64,000 nucleotides of DNA from Paracidovorax sp031843945 (GTDB lineage: Bacteria > Pseudomonadota > Gammaproteobacteria > Burkholderiales > Burkholderiaceae_C), in assembly GCF_031843945.1 (NCBI RefSeq), contig NZ_JAVTJJ010000013.1, forward strand, positions 3,956-67,955. Reading direction: 5' to 3'. Shown here piece after piece: positions 24,622 through 33,337 of this stretch; within the stretch, counting starts at the first letter, position 1, and every line of letters starts with the position of its first letter. Below the pieces are notes generated by a model that did no database searches, was not told the DNA's origin, and saw only the letters and a list, made by a program, of their open reading frames with translations. A program made the position numbers and the translations under genes.

Positions 24622-26448
24622 TCAGTCGGTGCGCTCGAGCCGGTAGGCAATCTGTGCACGGCTCAGGCCCAGCATGCGAGCGGCGGCAGAGAGGTTGCCC
24701 CCGCTTGCCTGCACAGCCTCGTTCAGCAGCCGTGCCTCCAGCCGGGCAAGGTCCAGCACCGGCGCGTCAAGCGTGGCGCACAGGTGTCCCAGCAGGTTGT
24801 CGACGCCGGCCGCACCATCGCCACGCGGCGTCACCAGGTCGCCTTTGGCAGACAGTGCTAGTACCGGCAAGGCGCCTCTGGCTTCACCGCGAAACATGTG
24901 GTGCACGTCGATCGCGCAGCCGTCCTCCGCGCTAATGACACCCCGCTCAATGAGGTTGAGCAACTCGCGAATGTTGCCAGGCCAGTCGTAATGCAGCAGC
25001 GCACGCACAGCCTGCGCGCTGAAGCCCGCCACCCGCCTGCCGTGCCGGCGTGCTTCTCGGTGCAGGAAATGGTTCATCAGCAAAGGAATGTCTTCGCGGC
25101 GCTCGCGCAGCGGCGGCAGATGGATGGGAAACACGTTGAGCCGGTAGAACAGATCGGCCCGAAAGCGGCCGGCCTGTACTTCCGCCTGCAGGTTCACATT
25201 CGTAGCCGCCACCAGCCGCACATCCACGCGCAACAGCCGCGTTCCTCCCACCCGCTCGATCTCACCTTCTTGCAGTACGCGAAGGAGTTTGGCCTGGGCT
25301 ACCATGCTCAGCGTTCCGATCTCGTCCAGGAACAGCGTGCCGCCATCGGCACGCTCGAAGCGGCCCGGCCGCGCGGCGGTAGCGCCCGTAAAGGCACCCT
25401 TGTCCACGCCGAACAGTTCGGATTCCCACAGCGTCTCCGGAATGGCCGCGCAATTGACGGCGATGAAGGGCTGCTGCGCACGTGGACTGACCAGATGCAG
25501 TCGCCGCGCGAACGCCTCCTTGCCCACGCCAGACTCGCCGGTGAACAGCACCGTGGCCTGGGTTCGGGCCACGCGGTCGAGCATGTGGCAGGCAGAAACG
25601 AAAGCGGGCGACGCTCCAACCACAGCGTGGCGTTCTGCGTTGGCCAGGGTGGCGTCCTGCGTCTGCACCTGTGCTGCCGCCACCGTGGTACGCGCTGGCT
25701 GCGGATGCTGTATCTCGGCAATCGGCCGCACCAGTGAGCGGAAATCCTGCGCCTCCAGATAGCGCAGGTCTTCGCTGATATCACCCCATGCGGCCGCATG
25801 CCGCCCCACAACCCGGCACACCGGGGCGCCGGTGGCGCGGCATTCAATTTCTCGAAAGATGACCTGCTGGCCGAACAGCGTGGTGACGTAGCCCGTGGCA
25901 TAGCCAATCTGCTGCCAGCAGGCCACCTCCGAGCCAATGCCGTAGGCACCGATGTGTTCATCGTCTTCGGTTGAATGCTCCCAGATGAACTCGCCGTCGT
26001 ACACACCCCGGTCCATGTCGAACGAGAAAGTCACCGGCGTGACCTTCACCATGCCCTCCAGCGCGTGCAGCCGGGCGCCGGCCATGAACACGGCTGCGGC
26101 GTCGCCGTCGGGCCAGCGTTCGCGAACCAGTTGGGCGTCGCGGGCACCGCTCACATAGCCAGCCCGCGTCAGCAGGCCACGCGCGCTCGCCTGCCCCAAC
26201 GTGTCTATGAGTTCGCGGCGCATATGCCCCATGGCAGAGCTGTGGATGAGCACCATGCGCTGATCGTTAAGCCAGATACGCCCGTCGCCGGGCGAGAAGA
26301 AAAGCGACTCGGTCAGGTCGGCCAAGGTCGGCGCCGCTTCGCTGCCGGACCAACTGAAATGACCGCTGTCTCCGCGCCGCAATACAGCTCCCGATTGGCG
26401 AGCCATCTCGGCCAGCGAGATGCGCTCTCGTGCTCCAGGTGTTTTCAT
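24622..26448 (-). CDS. XylR/DmpR-type sigma-54-dependent activator
   Basis: A 608-residue enhancer-binding protein. An N-terminal XylR_N effector domain (about 15-130, ending near RERWPDGDAAAVFMAGARLH) is followed by a V4R domain (about 150-225, GIGSEVACWQQIGYATGY and the C..R motif CRATGAPVCRVVGRH). The AAA+ domain (about 285-510) has FTGESGVGKE (Walker A), GAFTGA for sigma-54 contact, GGTLFLDEIG (Walker B) and an R-finger region. A Fis-type HTH (GGNLSAAARMLGLSRAQIAY) ends it. The family senses aromatic effectors directly. It is divergent from the aldehyde dehydrogenase operon, which has a sigma-54 promoter and an upstream inverted repeat, so it most likely activates that operon. Confidence 0.95.
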   Translation of the reverse strand: MKTPGARERISLAEMARQSGAVLRRGDSGHFSWSGSEAAPTLADLTESLFFSPGDGRIWLNDQRMVLIHSSAMGHMRRELIDTLGQASARGLLTRAGYVSGARDAQLVRERWPDGDAAAVFMAGARLHALEGMVKVTPVTFSFDMDRGVYDGEFIWEHSTEDDEHIGAYGIGSEVACWQQIGYATGYVTTLFGQQVIFREIECRATGAPVCRVVGRHAAAWGDISEDLRYLEAQDFRSLVRPIAEIQHPQPARTTVAAAQVQTQDATLANAERHAVVGASPAFVSACHMLDRVARTQATVLFTGESGVGKEAFARRLHLVSPRAQQPFIAVNCAAIPETLWESELFGVDKGAFTGATAARPGRFERADGGTLFLDEIGTLSMVAQAKLLRVLQEGEIERVGGTRLLRVDVRLVAATNVNLQAEVQAGRFRADLFYRLNVFPIHLPPLRERREDIPLLMNHFLHREARRHGRRVAGFSAQAVRALLHYDWPGNIRELLNLIERGVISAEDGCAIDVHHMFRGEARGALPVLALSAKGDLVTPRGDGAAGVDNLLGHLCATLDAPVLDLARLEARLLNEAVQASGGNLSAAARMLGLSRAQIAYRLERTD

Positions 26449-26568
26449 TTTTTCGTGAACTCCATCGCTTCAAGTCTGTGCCCAATTTGCTGATTTGCGC
26501 CATTGGCAGCCACCCCAACAGGCTGTGTGTTCCCAACTACATGTGCCACCAGGCACCCTCGGGAAAGT

Positions 26569-26603
26569 CCTGAGTTTCATGCTCGCGGCCCAATGAAATC
26601 AGG
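26569..26603. promoter_or_regulatory. Inverted repeat, candidate upstream activating sequence
   Basis: CCTGAGTTTCAT (26569-26580), a 12-bp spacer and ATGAAATCAGG (26593-26603) are inverted copies that differ only by one extra G. The centre is about 70 bp upstream of the sigma-54 box at 26653, a usable position for an enhancer-binding protein dimer site. It is the best UAS candidate for the regulator encoded at 24622-26448. Confidence 0.6.
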
Positions 26604-26652
26604 GCCTTACCGACTGCCCGCCGGCCCGTTGCTGCAGCGCAGCGGCACCAGC

Positions 26653-26668
26653 TGGCACGGGCACTGCA
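26653..26668 (+). promoter_or_regulatory. Sigma-54 promoter of the aldehyde dehydrogenase-calA operon
   Basis: TGGCACGGGCACTGCA matches the -24/-12 consensus TGGCACRNNNNTTGCW at all but one defined position, with correct GG-to-GC spacing. Transcription would start near 26680, about 105 bp before the ATG at 26787. A XylR-type activator gene is divergent and adjacent, which strongly supports it. Confidence 0.82.
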
Positions 26669-26724
26669 ATGAAACCGTCGCTGTGATGGCTTACGTGCCA
26701 ACCATGCCTAGCCATACGCATTTT

Positions 26725-26739
26725 GTTAGCCAGACTAAT
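26725..26739. promoter_or_regulatory. Operator-like site D between the sigma-54 promoter and the aldehyde dehydrogenase
   Basis: GTTAG-CCAGA-CTAAT matches the shared pattern RTTAGCYWGRMTAAY. It lies about 45-60 bp downstream of the predicted sigma-54 start site and 47 bp before the ATG, where a bound repressor would act as a roadblock. Confidence 0.7.
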
Positions 26740-26786
26740 TTTAATCAACGGTATCTATCAAAAGAGCCACCAAGGAGCACCTCCGC

Positions 26787-28253
26787 ATGGGACAGCCCGT
26801 TTCCTTTCTTGCGCCACAGACATGGCACCAGCACGTTTTTGCCGGAGGCTGGCTTGCAGCCCAGCACCACCTGAGCATCATCGAGCCGGCCACTGGAGCG
26901 GTGCTGGCCACCACGGGCCAAGCCGGCACGGACGACGTTGCGCAAGCTGCAACACTTGCGCGGCAAGCCCAGCCAGCGTGGGCTGCGCAGCCACCGCGAG
27001 ACCGCGCCGCTGTCTTTCATCGCGTCGCCGGTCTGCTGCAGCAGCACTTTGACGAGCTGTCACTGTGGGTCACCCGCGAAACAGGGGGTGCACTGTTCAA
27101 GGGCCAGCACGAAGTGCGCGAAGCCATCGCCTTTTGCCTGCAGGCAGCGGCCATGCCCATGCAGGCTCAGGGCCAGGTGCTGCCCAGCGTTCCCGGCCGG
27201 CTGAGCATGGCGCACCGCGTGCCGCACGGGGTGGTCGCGGTGATATCGCCGTTCAACTTCCCGCTCATCCTGACGCTGCGGGTGGTTGCGCCTGCGCTGG
27301 CAACCGGTAACGCTGTCTTGATCAAGCCTGACCCACGCACACCCGTGAGTGGCGGCCACCTGATCGCGCAATTGTTTGAGGCCGCAGGGCTGCCGGCCGG
27401 AGTGCTGGGCGTGCTGCCTGGCGGTGCCGACGTGGGAGAGGCGCTGATCACCGCACCCGAGGTGGGCATGGTGTCATTCACCGGCTCGGCTGCCGCAGGC
27501 CGGCGTGTAGGCGAGCTGGCGGCACGGCATCTGAAGAAGGCATCGCTGGAGCTCGGCGGCACCAATTCGCTGGTGATTCTGGAAGACGCCGATCTTGATC
27601 TGGCAGCCAGCAACGCGGCGTGGGGCGCATGGTTGCACCAGGGCCAGATCTGCATGGCGTCAAACCGCGTGCTGGTGCACGAATCCATTGCCGAGGCCCT
27701 GACCGAGCGGCTGGTAGCCAAGGCCAACCACCTGCCAGTGGGCGACGGGGCCACGGCTGCCGTCGCACTGGGCCCGCTCATCGATGAACGCCAGCGCGAC
27801 CGGGTTCACCAGGCGGTCCAGGAAGCCGTTCAAGCGGGCGCGCAATTGCTGGCCGGTGGCACTTACGACGGCCTCTTCTATCGCCCCACGGTGCTCACCG
27901 GCACCCGCATCGGCATGCGCGTGCATGACGAGGAAGTCTTCGGCCCGGTGCTGAACCTCAACACCTTCAGCAGCGACGACGAGGCGGCCGACCTGGCCAA
28001 CGCCCACCGGGGCGGCCTCTCTGCCGCCGTCATCACCCGGTCGCTCAACCGCGGCATCGCACTGTCCCAACGCCTGCGCGCCGGCATGGTTCACGTGAAC
28101 GACCAGACCGTCAACGACGACGCCACCAATCCCTTCGGAGGCCCCGGGGTGGCAGGAAACGGCAGCGTGCATGGCGGTCCCGCCGACTGGGAGGCTTTCA
28201 CCACGTGGCGCTGGCTGACAGTGAAAGAAGCCCCGCCCGCCTACCCGTTCTGA
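26787..28253 (+). CDS. NAD-dependent aromatic aldehyde dehydrogenase (benzaldehyde/coniferaldehyde/vanillin type)
   Basis: A 488-residue aldehyde dehydrogenase resembling the XylC/benzaldehyde dehydrogenase group: RVPHGVVAVISPFNFPLILT, GNAVLIKPDPRTPVSGG, SFTGSAAAGRRVGE, the ELGGTNS Glu and the catalytic Cys in HQGQICMASNR. AAGGAG precedes the ATG at 26787. It is the first gene of the operon with a CalA-type coniferyl alcohol dehydrogenase, so coniferaldehyde to ferulate is the simplest role; vanillin oxidation is an alternative. It differs from the longer-known Pseudomonas CalB group as I remember it, so the substrate is inferred from neighbours only. Confidence 0.92.
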   Translation: MGQPVSFLAPQTWHQHVFAGGWLAAQHHLSIIEPATGAVLATTGQAGTDDVAQAATLARQAQPAWAAQPPRDRAAVFHRVAGLLQQHFDELSLWVTRETGGALFKGQHEVREAIAFCLQAAAMPMQAQGQVLPSVPGRLSMAHRVPHGVVAVISPFNFPLILTLRVVAPALATGNAVLIKPDPRTPVSGGHLIAQLFEAAGLPAGVLGVLPGGADVGEALITAPEVGMVSFTGSAAAGRRVGELAARHLKKASLELGGTNSLVILEDADLDLAASNAAWGAWLHQGQICMASNRVLVHESIAEALTERLVAKANHLPVGDGATAAVALGPLIDERQRDRVHQAVQEAVQAGAQLLAGGTYDGLFYRPTVLTGTRIGMRVHDEEVFGPVLNLNTFSSDDEAADLANAHRGGLSAAVITRSLNRGIALSQRLRAGMVHVNDQTVNDDATNPFGGPGVAGNGSVHGGPADWEAFTTWRWLTVKEAPPAYPF

Positions 28254-28279
28254 ACAACATATTCCAAGGAGACAAACCC

Positions 28280-29047
28280 ATGAATCTGATCGGCAAAACC
28301 ATCGTCATCACCGGCGCGTGTTCCGGCATTGGCGCAGAAACCGCACGGCTGATGCGCCAGCGCGGCGCCCGGGTCATCGGCATGGATCGGAACGACCCGC
28401 AACTGACGCTGGACGGCTTCATCAAGGTGGACCTGTCAGAGGAAGCAGCCATCGACGCCGCCGTGCAGCAACTGCCCGACCGTATCGACGGGCTATGCAA
28501 CGTGGCAGGCGTTCCGGGCACCGCGCCCGTGCATCTTCTGGCAAGGGTGAACTACCTGGGCCAGCGGCACCTGACTGAGCGTGTGGCCGAGCGCATGACC
28601 GCTGGCGGCAGCATCGTGCAGGTCTCTTCCATCCTGGGCTACTTCTACCGGGATCGCGCCGCACTGCACAAGGAACTGGCCGGGGTGATCGGTTTCGAGG
28701 GGGGGCTTGCGTGGCTAGCCAAGCAACCGGTAGCCCAGCACGGTTGCTATGAGTACTTCAAGGAAGCGCTGATCGTCTGGGTCCTGCAGCGCTCGCAAGG
28801 CCTGTTTCGCCAATACGGCGTGCGCATGAACTGTGTGGCACCAGGGCCGGTGTTCACACCCATCCTGGGCGACTTCGTCACGCAGCTGGGAGAGGAAAGA
28901 GTGCAGGCCGATGCCCAACGCATGAAGCGCCCTGCCTTCGCGGACGAGGTGGCGCCGGCGCTCGCCTTCCTGTGCAGCGACGACGCACGGTGGATCAACG
29001 GCGTGAACCTCCCTGTGGACGGCGGCTTCGCGGCCACCTACCTCTGA
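28280..29047 (+). CDS. calA: Coniferyl alcohol dehydrogenase (SDR, CalA family)
   Basis: A 255-residue short-chain dehydrogenase, the same length as CalA of Pseudomonas sp. HR199. It carries the characteristic CalA look: TGACSGIGAETARLMRQRGA, IDGLCNVAGVPGT, ARVNYLGQRHLTE, VSSILGY, LHKELAGVIGF, the YEYFKEALIVW active-site Tyr/Lys, and RMNCVAPGPVFTPIL with WINGVNLPVDGG. CalA oxidises coniferyl alcohol to coniferaldehyde with NAD+ in eugenol/lignin-monomer catabolism. AAGGAGA precedes the ATG at 28280. It follows the aldehyde dehydrogenase by 26 bp, giving the alcohol -> aldehyde -> acid pair, and leads into the DUF1302/DUF1329 outer-membrane and RND genes. Confidence 0.85.
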   Translation: MNLIGKTIVITGACSGIGAETARLMRQRGARVIGMDRNDPQLTLDGFIKVDLSEEAAIDAAVQQLPDRIDGLCNVAGVPGTAPVHLLARVNYLGQRHLTERVAERMTAGGSIVQVSSILGYFYRDRAALHKELAGVIGFEGGLAWLAKQPVAQHGCYEYFKEALIVWVLQRSQGLFRQYGVRMNCVAPGPVFTPILGDFVTQLGEERVQADAQRMKRPAFADEVAPALAFLCSDDARWINGVNLPVDGGFAATYL

Positions 29048-29083
29048 CAGTTCAGCAAAAACCCACAACGAGGAGACAAAGAC

Positions 29084-30823
29084 ATGCGCCTACAACCCAT
29101 GGCCCTGGCGGCCCTCACCGCCTTGGGGCTCCCATCCGCCCAGGCATTCGACATCGAAACGCCCGACCCCGACATCAAGGTTCGCCTGGACTTCACCCCC
29201 AAATTCAGTACGGCATACCGCGTCAAGAACCCGTCGGCTGCGCTGAGCCGGCTTGACGTAGGTGTCGACCCTGGCACCGTGAACGAAGACGACGGCAATC
29301 ACAACTTCAAGAAAGGCGTCATCTCCAAACGGCTTGATCTGTTGACCGAGCTCGATGTCACCGGCCGCAATTTCGGCATGCGCCTGAGTGGTACCGCATG
29401 GCATGACGGTTCGTACACCGGCCGCAACGACTACCCAGGCACACCACTCTATGCCGGCGGCATGCCGCTCGGGCCGGTGGTTTCCACGGCCAACAACCTG
29501 CCGAGTCAGGCGCCCAATGAGTTCCTGCCGGCCACCCGACGCCAGCACGGCCAGAGCGGGGAGATTCTCGACGCCTTCGCCTACCTGAAGGGCGACGTGG
29601 GCGGCATGCCGGCCACCGTGCGCGTGGGCAAGCACACGCTTCAATGGGGCGAAAGCCTGTTCTTTGGGCAAAACGGTATTGCTAATGCCCAGGGCCCGGT
29701 CGACATCGCGAAGATCGCTTCAGTACCAGGCTGGCAGTTCAAGGAGGTATTGCTGCCAGTCGAGCAAATCTCGGGCACGTTGCGCCTAGGTGAAGGCGTG
29801 CAGTTGGGCGCTTACTACCAGCTGAAGTGGCGGCCAAGCAAGTTGCCGGGCGTGGGTAGCTATTTCTCCAATCAGGACTACGTGGGCGGGGGGCGTGTCA
29901 ACTTCGGCAACAACCCCGATGGGTCGCCGAACGAGTTGCCGGTCATGCAGTCGGCCGATATCCGTCCCAAGAACTCGGGCCAGGGCGGGGTGCAGTTGCG
30001 CTGGAGCCCGCAGGGTGGCGAATATGAATTCGGCTTCTACGCGGCGCAATACCACGACAAGACCCCCAGCGCGCTGGTCTTCGACTTCGCCCGGGGCAAC
30101 ACGCACCTGGCTTATGCCAGCAACATCCGCACTTTTGGAGCAAGCGTCACCTCGTCCATCGGCCAGCTCAACTGGGCGGTGGAAGGCTCCGTGCGCACCA
30201 ATGCTCCGCTCAACGGCGACCCGGCCCTGCTGGGTGGACCGAGCCCCATCCCGAACTGCAACACCAGCAACGACACGCCCTGCTACCCGGTGGGCCGAAC
30301 CGCGCACCTGCAGGTCTCAGGCATCTACGTGCTGCAACCGACTGCGCTGTGGCAAGGGGGCGCGCTGTTGGGCGAGCTGGCCTACAACCACCGTCTGAAA
30401 GTGACCCGGGACATCTTCGCCATCGGGCCGGACGGCAGCTGGGTGGGCCTGGGCGGGCTGGACCCGAACACGACCAAGGGCGCCTTCGCCCTGCGCATGC
30501 TGTTCGAACCGACCTACTTCCAGGTCGCTCCCGGACTGGATCTTTCAGTGCCCATCGGGCTGGGCTACAACTTTGGCGGCCGCTCTTCTGCCGTCGGCAA
30601 CTTTGCCGGGGGCGGCTCCAATACCGGTGACTGGACTATCGGCGTCAAGGCCACCTATCAGAACGTCTGGAAGTTCTCGCTCACCTATTCCGACTTCTTC
30701 GGCAAAGCCAAAACCTTCACCGAAACGCAGGTGCCGGGGAGCGCATCGCCGCGGCAGCTGAGCTTCGGCCAGACCTTGCGCGACCGCGCCTATGTCGCCT
30801 TCAGCGCTACCCGCACTTTCTAA
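29084..30823 (+). CDS. DUF1302 family outer-membrane protein
   Basis: A 579-residue secreted protein with a signal peptide (MRLQPMALAALTALGLPSAQA) and DUF1302 features: RLDFTPKFSTAYRVKNP, RVGKHTLQWGESLFFGQNGI, alternating-hydrophobicity strands through the body and a C-terminal Phe (ATRTF) typical of beta-barrel outer-membrane proteins. DUF1302 and DUF1329 genes habitually pair in catabolic clusters for hydrophobic compounds and are thought to take part in uptake or efflux across the outer membrane; direct evidence is limited. GAGGAG lies 8 nt before the ATG. It is the third gene of the aldehyde dehydrogenase-calA unit. Confidence 0.9.
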   Translation: MRLQPMALAALTALGLPSAQAFDIETPDPDIKVRLDFTPKFSTAYRVKNPSAALSRLDVGVDPGTVNEDDGNHNFKKGVISKRLDLLTELDVTGRNFGMRLSGTAWHDGSYTGRNDYPGTPLYAGGMPLGPVVSTANNLPSQAPNEFLPATRRQHGQSGEILDAFAYLKGDVGGMPATVRVGKHTLQWGESLFFGQNGIANAQGPVDIAKIASVPGWQFKEVLLPVEQISGTLRLGEGVQLGAYYQLKWRPSKLPGVGSYFSNQDYVGGGRVNFGNNPDGSPNELPVMQSADIRPKNSGQGGVQLRWSPQGGEYEFGFYAAQYHDKTPSALVFDFARGNTHLAYASNIRTFGASVTSSIGQLNWAVEGSVRTNAPLNGDPALLGGPSPIPNCNTSNDTPCYPVGRTAHLQVSGIYVLQPTALWQGGALLGELAYNHRLKVTRDIFAIGPDGSWVGLGGLDPNTTKGAFALRMLFEPTYFQVAPGLDLSVPIGLGYNFGGRSSAVGNFAGGGSNTGDWTIGVKATYQNVWKFSLTYSDFFGKAKTFTETQVPGSASPRQLSFGQTLRDRAYVAFSATRTF

Positions 30824-30845
30824 GAGCCCCATACCCAAGGATTTG

Positions 30846-32207
30846 ATGATGACGAAGATGCCCCACACACTCTGGGCGCTGGCTGCCGCCGCGCTGCTCC
30901 CGCTGCAGGTCCATGCCGCAGCTTCGCCGGAAGAGGCCGCGCAGCTCAAGACCACGCTCACGCCCTTCGGTGCAGAACGCGCCGCCAACAAGGACGGCAC
31001 CATTCCCGCATGGGACGGCGGCCTCACCAAGGCGCCGGCCGGCTACCGCAACGGCGACCCGCGCCCCGACCTGTTCCCCGGTGAAAAGCCTCGGCTGCAG
31101 ATCAACGTGAAGAACATGGACCAGCACGCCGACAAGCTCACCGACGGAGTGAAAGCGCTGATGAAGAAGTACCCCGACTTCCGCATCGACGTTTACCCCA
31201 CGCACCGCACAGCGGGCGCGCCGCAGTACGTCTATGACAACACGCTGAAGAACGCCACGCGCGCCAAGATGGGCGAAAACGGCCAAAGCGTCGACGGCGC
31301 GTTCGGCGGCATACCGTTTCCCATCCCGCGAGACGGCTACGAAGCCATCTGGAACCACCGTCTCGCCTTCTTGGGCGTCAATACGCAAACGCCGCTGCGC
31401 GTGTGGGTGATGACCTCGGACGGACGCCGCAGCATGGCGTCGGGCGGCAACCAGACCTTCCGGCGGCCTTACTACGACCCGGAAGTGACGCCGGAGAAGT
31501 TCGACGGCTACTACTCGCTGGGCAAGTTCGCCGCGACCGAACCAGGCTCCAAAGCCGGCGAAGCCATCCTTGCGCACGACGGGCTGAACGCCGCTGCGCC
31601 GCGCGGGCTGTGGCAATACCTGGTGGGGCAGCGGCGCGTTCGCAAGTCGCCCTCAGTGGGCTACGACACGCCGGATGCAGTGACTTCCGGCATCGGGCTA
31701 TTCGACGAGGCCTTCAACCTGTTCGGGCCTATCGACAAACACGAACTGAAACTGATCGGCAAGAAAGAGCTGTACATCCCCTACAACAACAACCGTGCGG
31801 CCACGGCCAAGGTAGCCGACCTGGTGACGCCCGGCACGCTTAACCCAGACCTGGTGCGCTGGGAACTGCACCGCGTGTGGGAAGTGGAGGCGACCCTGGC
31901 AGCAGGCAAGCGCCATGTCGCAGCCAAACGCAAGTACTACATCGACGAAGACAGCTGGCAGATCGTGCTCTTCGACGGTTGGGATGCCAAGGGCGAGTTG
32001 TGGCGCACCAACTTCGCGCTGATGCTGACGGCACCCGATATCCCGACCGTGTTGGGCAACGTGTTCTGGGGTGGATATGACATGCAGACCGGCGCTTACT
32101 ACCTGAACATGGCGACAAACGAGTTGCCAGTGCAGGTCAAGACGCTGCCGACGCTGCAACGCAGCTTCTTCAGCCCCGAAGAGCTGGCGAACGAAGGAAC
32201 GCGGTGA
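30846..32207 (+). CDS. DUF1329 family (LolB/LolA-like fold) periplasmic protein
   Basis: A 453-residue secreted protein with a signal peptide (..LWALAAAALLPLQVHA) and the DUF1329 pattern: LTPFGAERAANKDGTIPAWD, YRNGDPRPDLFPGEKP, ETEAIWNHRLAF-like YEAIWNHRLAF, RVRKSPSVGYDTP and RKYYIDEDSWQI. The family is the usual partner of DUF1302 and has a lipoprotein-carrier-like fold, which suggests a periplasmic shuttle for a hydrophobic substrate. Tandem ATGs at 30846 and 30849 follow AAGGA closely; either may be used. It overlaps the next gene by GTGA. Confidence 0.9.
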   Translation: MMTKMPHTLWALAAAALLPLQVHAAASPEEAAQLKTTLTPFGAERAANKDGTIPAWDGGLTKAPAGYRNGDPRPDLFPGEKPRLQINVKNMDQHADKLTDGVKALMKKYPDFRIDVYPTHRTAGAPQYVYDNTLKNATRAKMGENGQSVDGAFGGIPFPIPRDGYEAIWNHRLAFLGVNTQTPLRVWVMTSDGRRSMASGGNQTFRRPYYDPEVTPEKFDGYYSLGKFAATEPGSKAGEAILAHDGLNAAAPRGLWQYLVGQRRVRKSPSVGYDTPDAVTSGIGLFDEAFNLFGPIDKHELKLIGKKELYIPYNNNRAATAKVADLVTPGTLNPDLVRWELHRVWEVEATLAAGKRHVAAKRKYYIDEDSWQIVLFDGWDAKGELWRTNFALMLTAPDIPTVLGNVFWGGYDMQTGAYYLNMATNELPVQVKTLPTLQRSFFSPEELANEGTR

Positions 32208-33262
32208 AGCGGCGCGCCCTGCTGCTGGGCGCCGGCCTGGCGCCCCTGTGCGCAGCGGCGGCTGCGCCCCCGGCGCAAGCCGGTGCAGCGCCCGCGGGCC
32301 TGCCTGCCGTGCTGGACCGGGCCTCGATACCGTCACCGCTGGCTGTTCGGGCGGCGCTGCTGGGGGCCACCCGCGCAGGCCAAAGGCTGCTGCTGTGCGG
32401 AGAAAGAGGCATCGTGCTGTGGAGCGACGACCAGGGCGCGCAGTGGAACCAGGCTCGTGTGCCGGTGCAGGTCAGCCTGACCGCGATGGCTTTCTCCGAC
32501 GACCGCAACGGCTGGGCCAGCGGCCACTTTGGCGTTTTGCTGCACACCCGCGATGGCGGCGAAAGCTGGACCCGAGCGCTGGACGGAGTGACTGCCGCCA
32601 AGCTGCAGCTGGAAGGTGCCGGAGACGACGCACAGCGACGCACGGCGCAGCGCCATGTCGATGAAGGCCCGGACAAGCCCTTCTTCGACGTGGCGTTGGT
32701 CGGCGGGCGACCCTTGGCCGTCGGCGCCTACGGATTGGCGGTGCAGGCGTTGTCACCGGATGGCGGCGCATTCGGAGCGCTGGGCCCGCGACTGCCGAAC
32801 CCCAAACAGTTGCACGGCTATGCGGTACGCGCTGACGGTGCGCAGGTCTACGTCGCAGGCGAACAAGGTCTGCTGCTGCGCTCCGAAGATGGCGGCGCAC
32901 GGTTCAATGCCGTGGCTACTCCTTACAAAGGCAGCTTCTTCGGCCTGCTGCTGCCTGCCGATGGTGCGGTGCTGGCCTATGGCCTGCGCGGCAACATCTG
33001 GCGCTCTGCCGACCGGGGTGAAAGCTGGGTGCAGATCGCCAACCCGTTGCCCGTCAACCTCAGCGCAGGCACCTTGCTGCCTGACGGCGGAATTGCCCTG
33101 GTGGCGCAAAACGGTGATCTGCTCCTCAGCCGCGACCAGGGCCAGCGCTTTGAACATAAGCCCGCGGCTCACCCGACGCCAGCGGCATCGGTCACCGCCA
33201 CTGCCGATGGCCGCCATCTGGTACTGGGCGGGCTGCGCGGCGTGCAGCGGCTGGCGCTCTGA
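32204..33262 (+). CDS. YCF48/BNR-repeat protein
   Basis: A 352-residue exported protein with a signal sequence (MKRRALLLGAGLAPLCAAAA) and repeated beta-propeller blades of the YCF48/BNR type: GERGIVLWSDDQGAQWNQ, SGHFGVLLHTRDGGESWTRA, GEQGLLLRSEDGGARFNA, GLRGNIWRSADRGESWVQIA and QNGDLLLSRDQGQRFEHK. Such proteins sit between DUF1329 and RND/MMPL genes in many catabolic clusters and may act as a periplasmic partner of the transporter. The GTG start overlaps the DUF1329 stop (GTGA). Confidence 0.88.
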   Translation: MKRRALLLGAGLAPLCAAAAAPPAQAGAAPAGLPAVLDRASIPSPLAVRAALLGATRAGQRLLLCGERGIVLWSDDQGAQWNQARVPVQVSLTAMAFSDDRNGWASGHFGVLLHTRDGGESWTRALDGVTAAKLQLEGAGDDAQRRTAQRHVDEGPDKPFFDVALVGGRPLAVGAYGLAVQALSPDGGAFGALGPRLPNPKQLHGYAVRADGAQVYVAGEQGLLLRSEDGGARFNAVATPYKGSFFGLLLPADGAVLAYGLRGNIWRSADRGESWVQIANPLPVNLSAGTLLPDGGIALVAQNGDLLLSRDQGQRFEHKPAAHPTPAASVTATADGRHLVLGGLRGVQRLAL

Positions 33263-33337
33263 GCGTGCAAGGCCCTCGCCGACCGCCCGGCTGATCTTTC
33301 CTCTTCCTCTTCTTCCCCCGACACCGAGAACCCGAAC

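Noticed and set aside
26449..26568. XylR-type TTGA..TCAA enhancer sites near the activator gene
   Set aside because: No palindrome of that kind was seen in this part; the better inverted repeat lies at 26569-26603.
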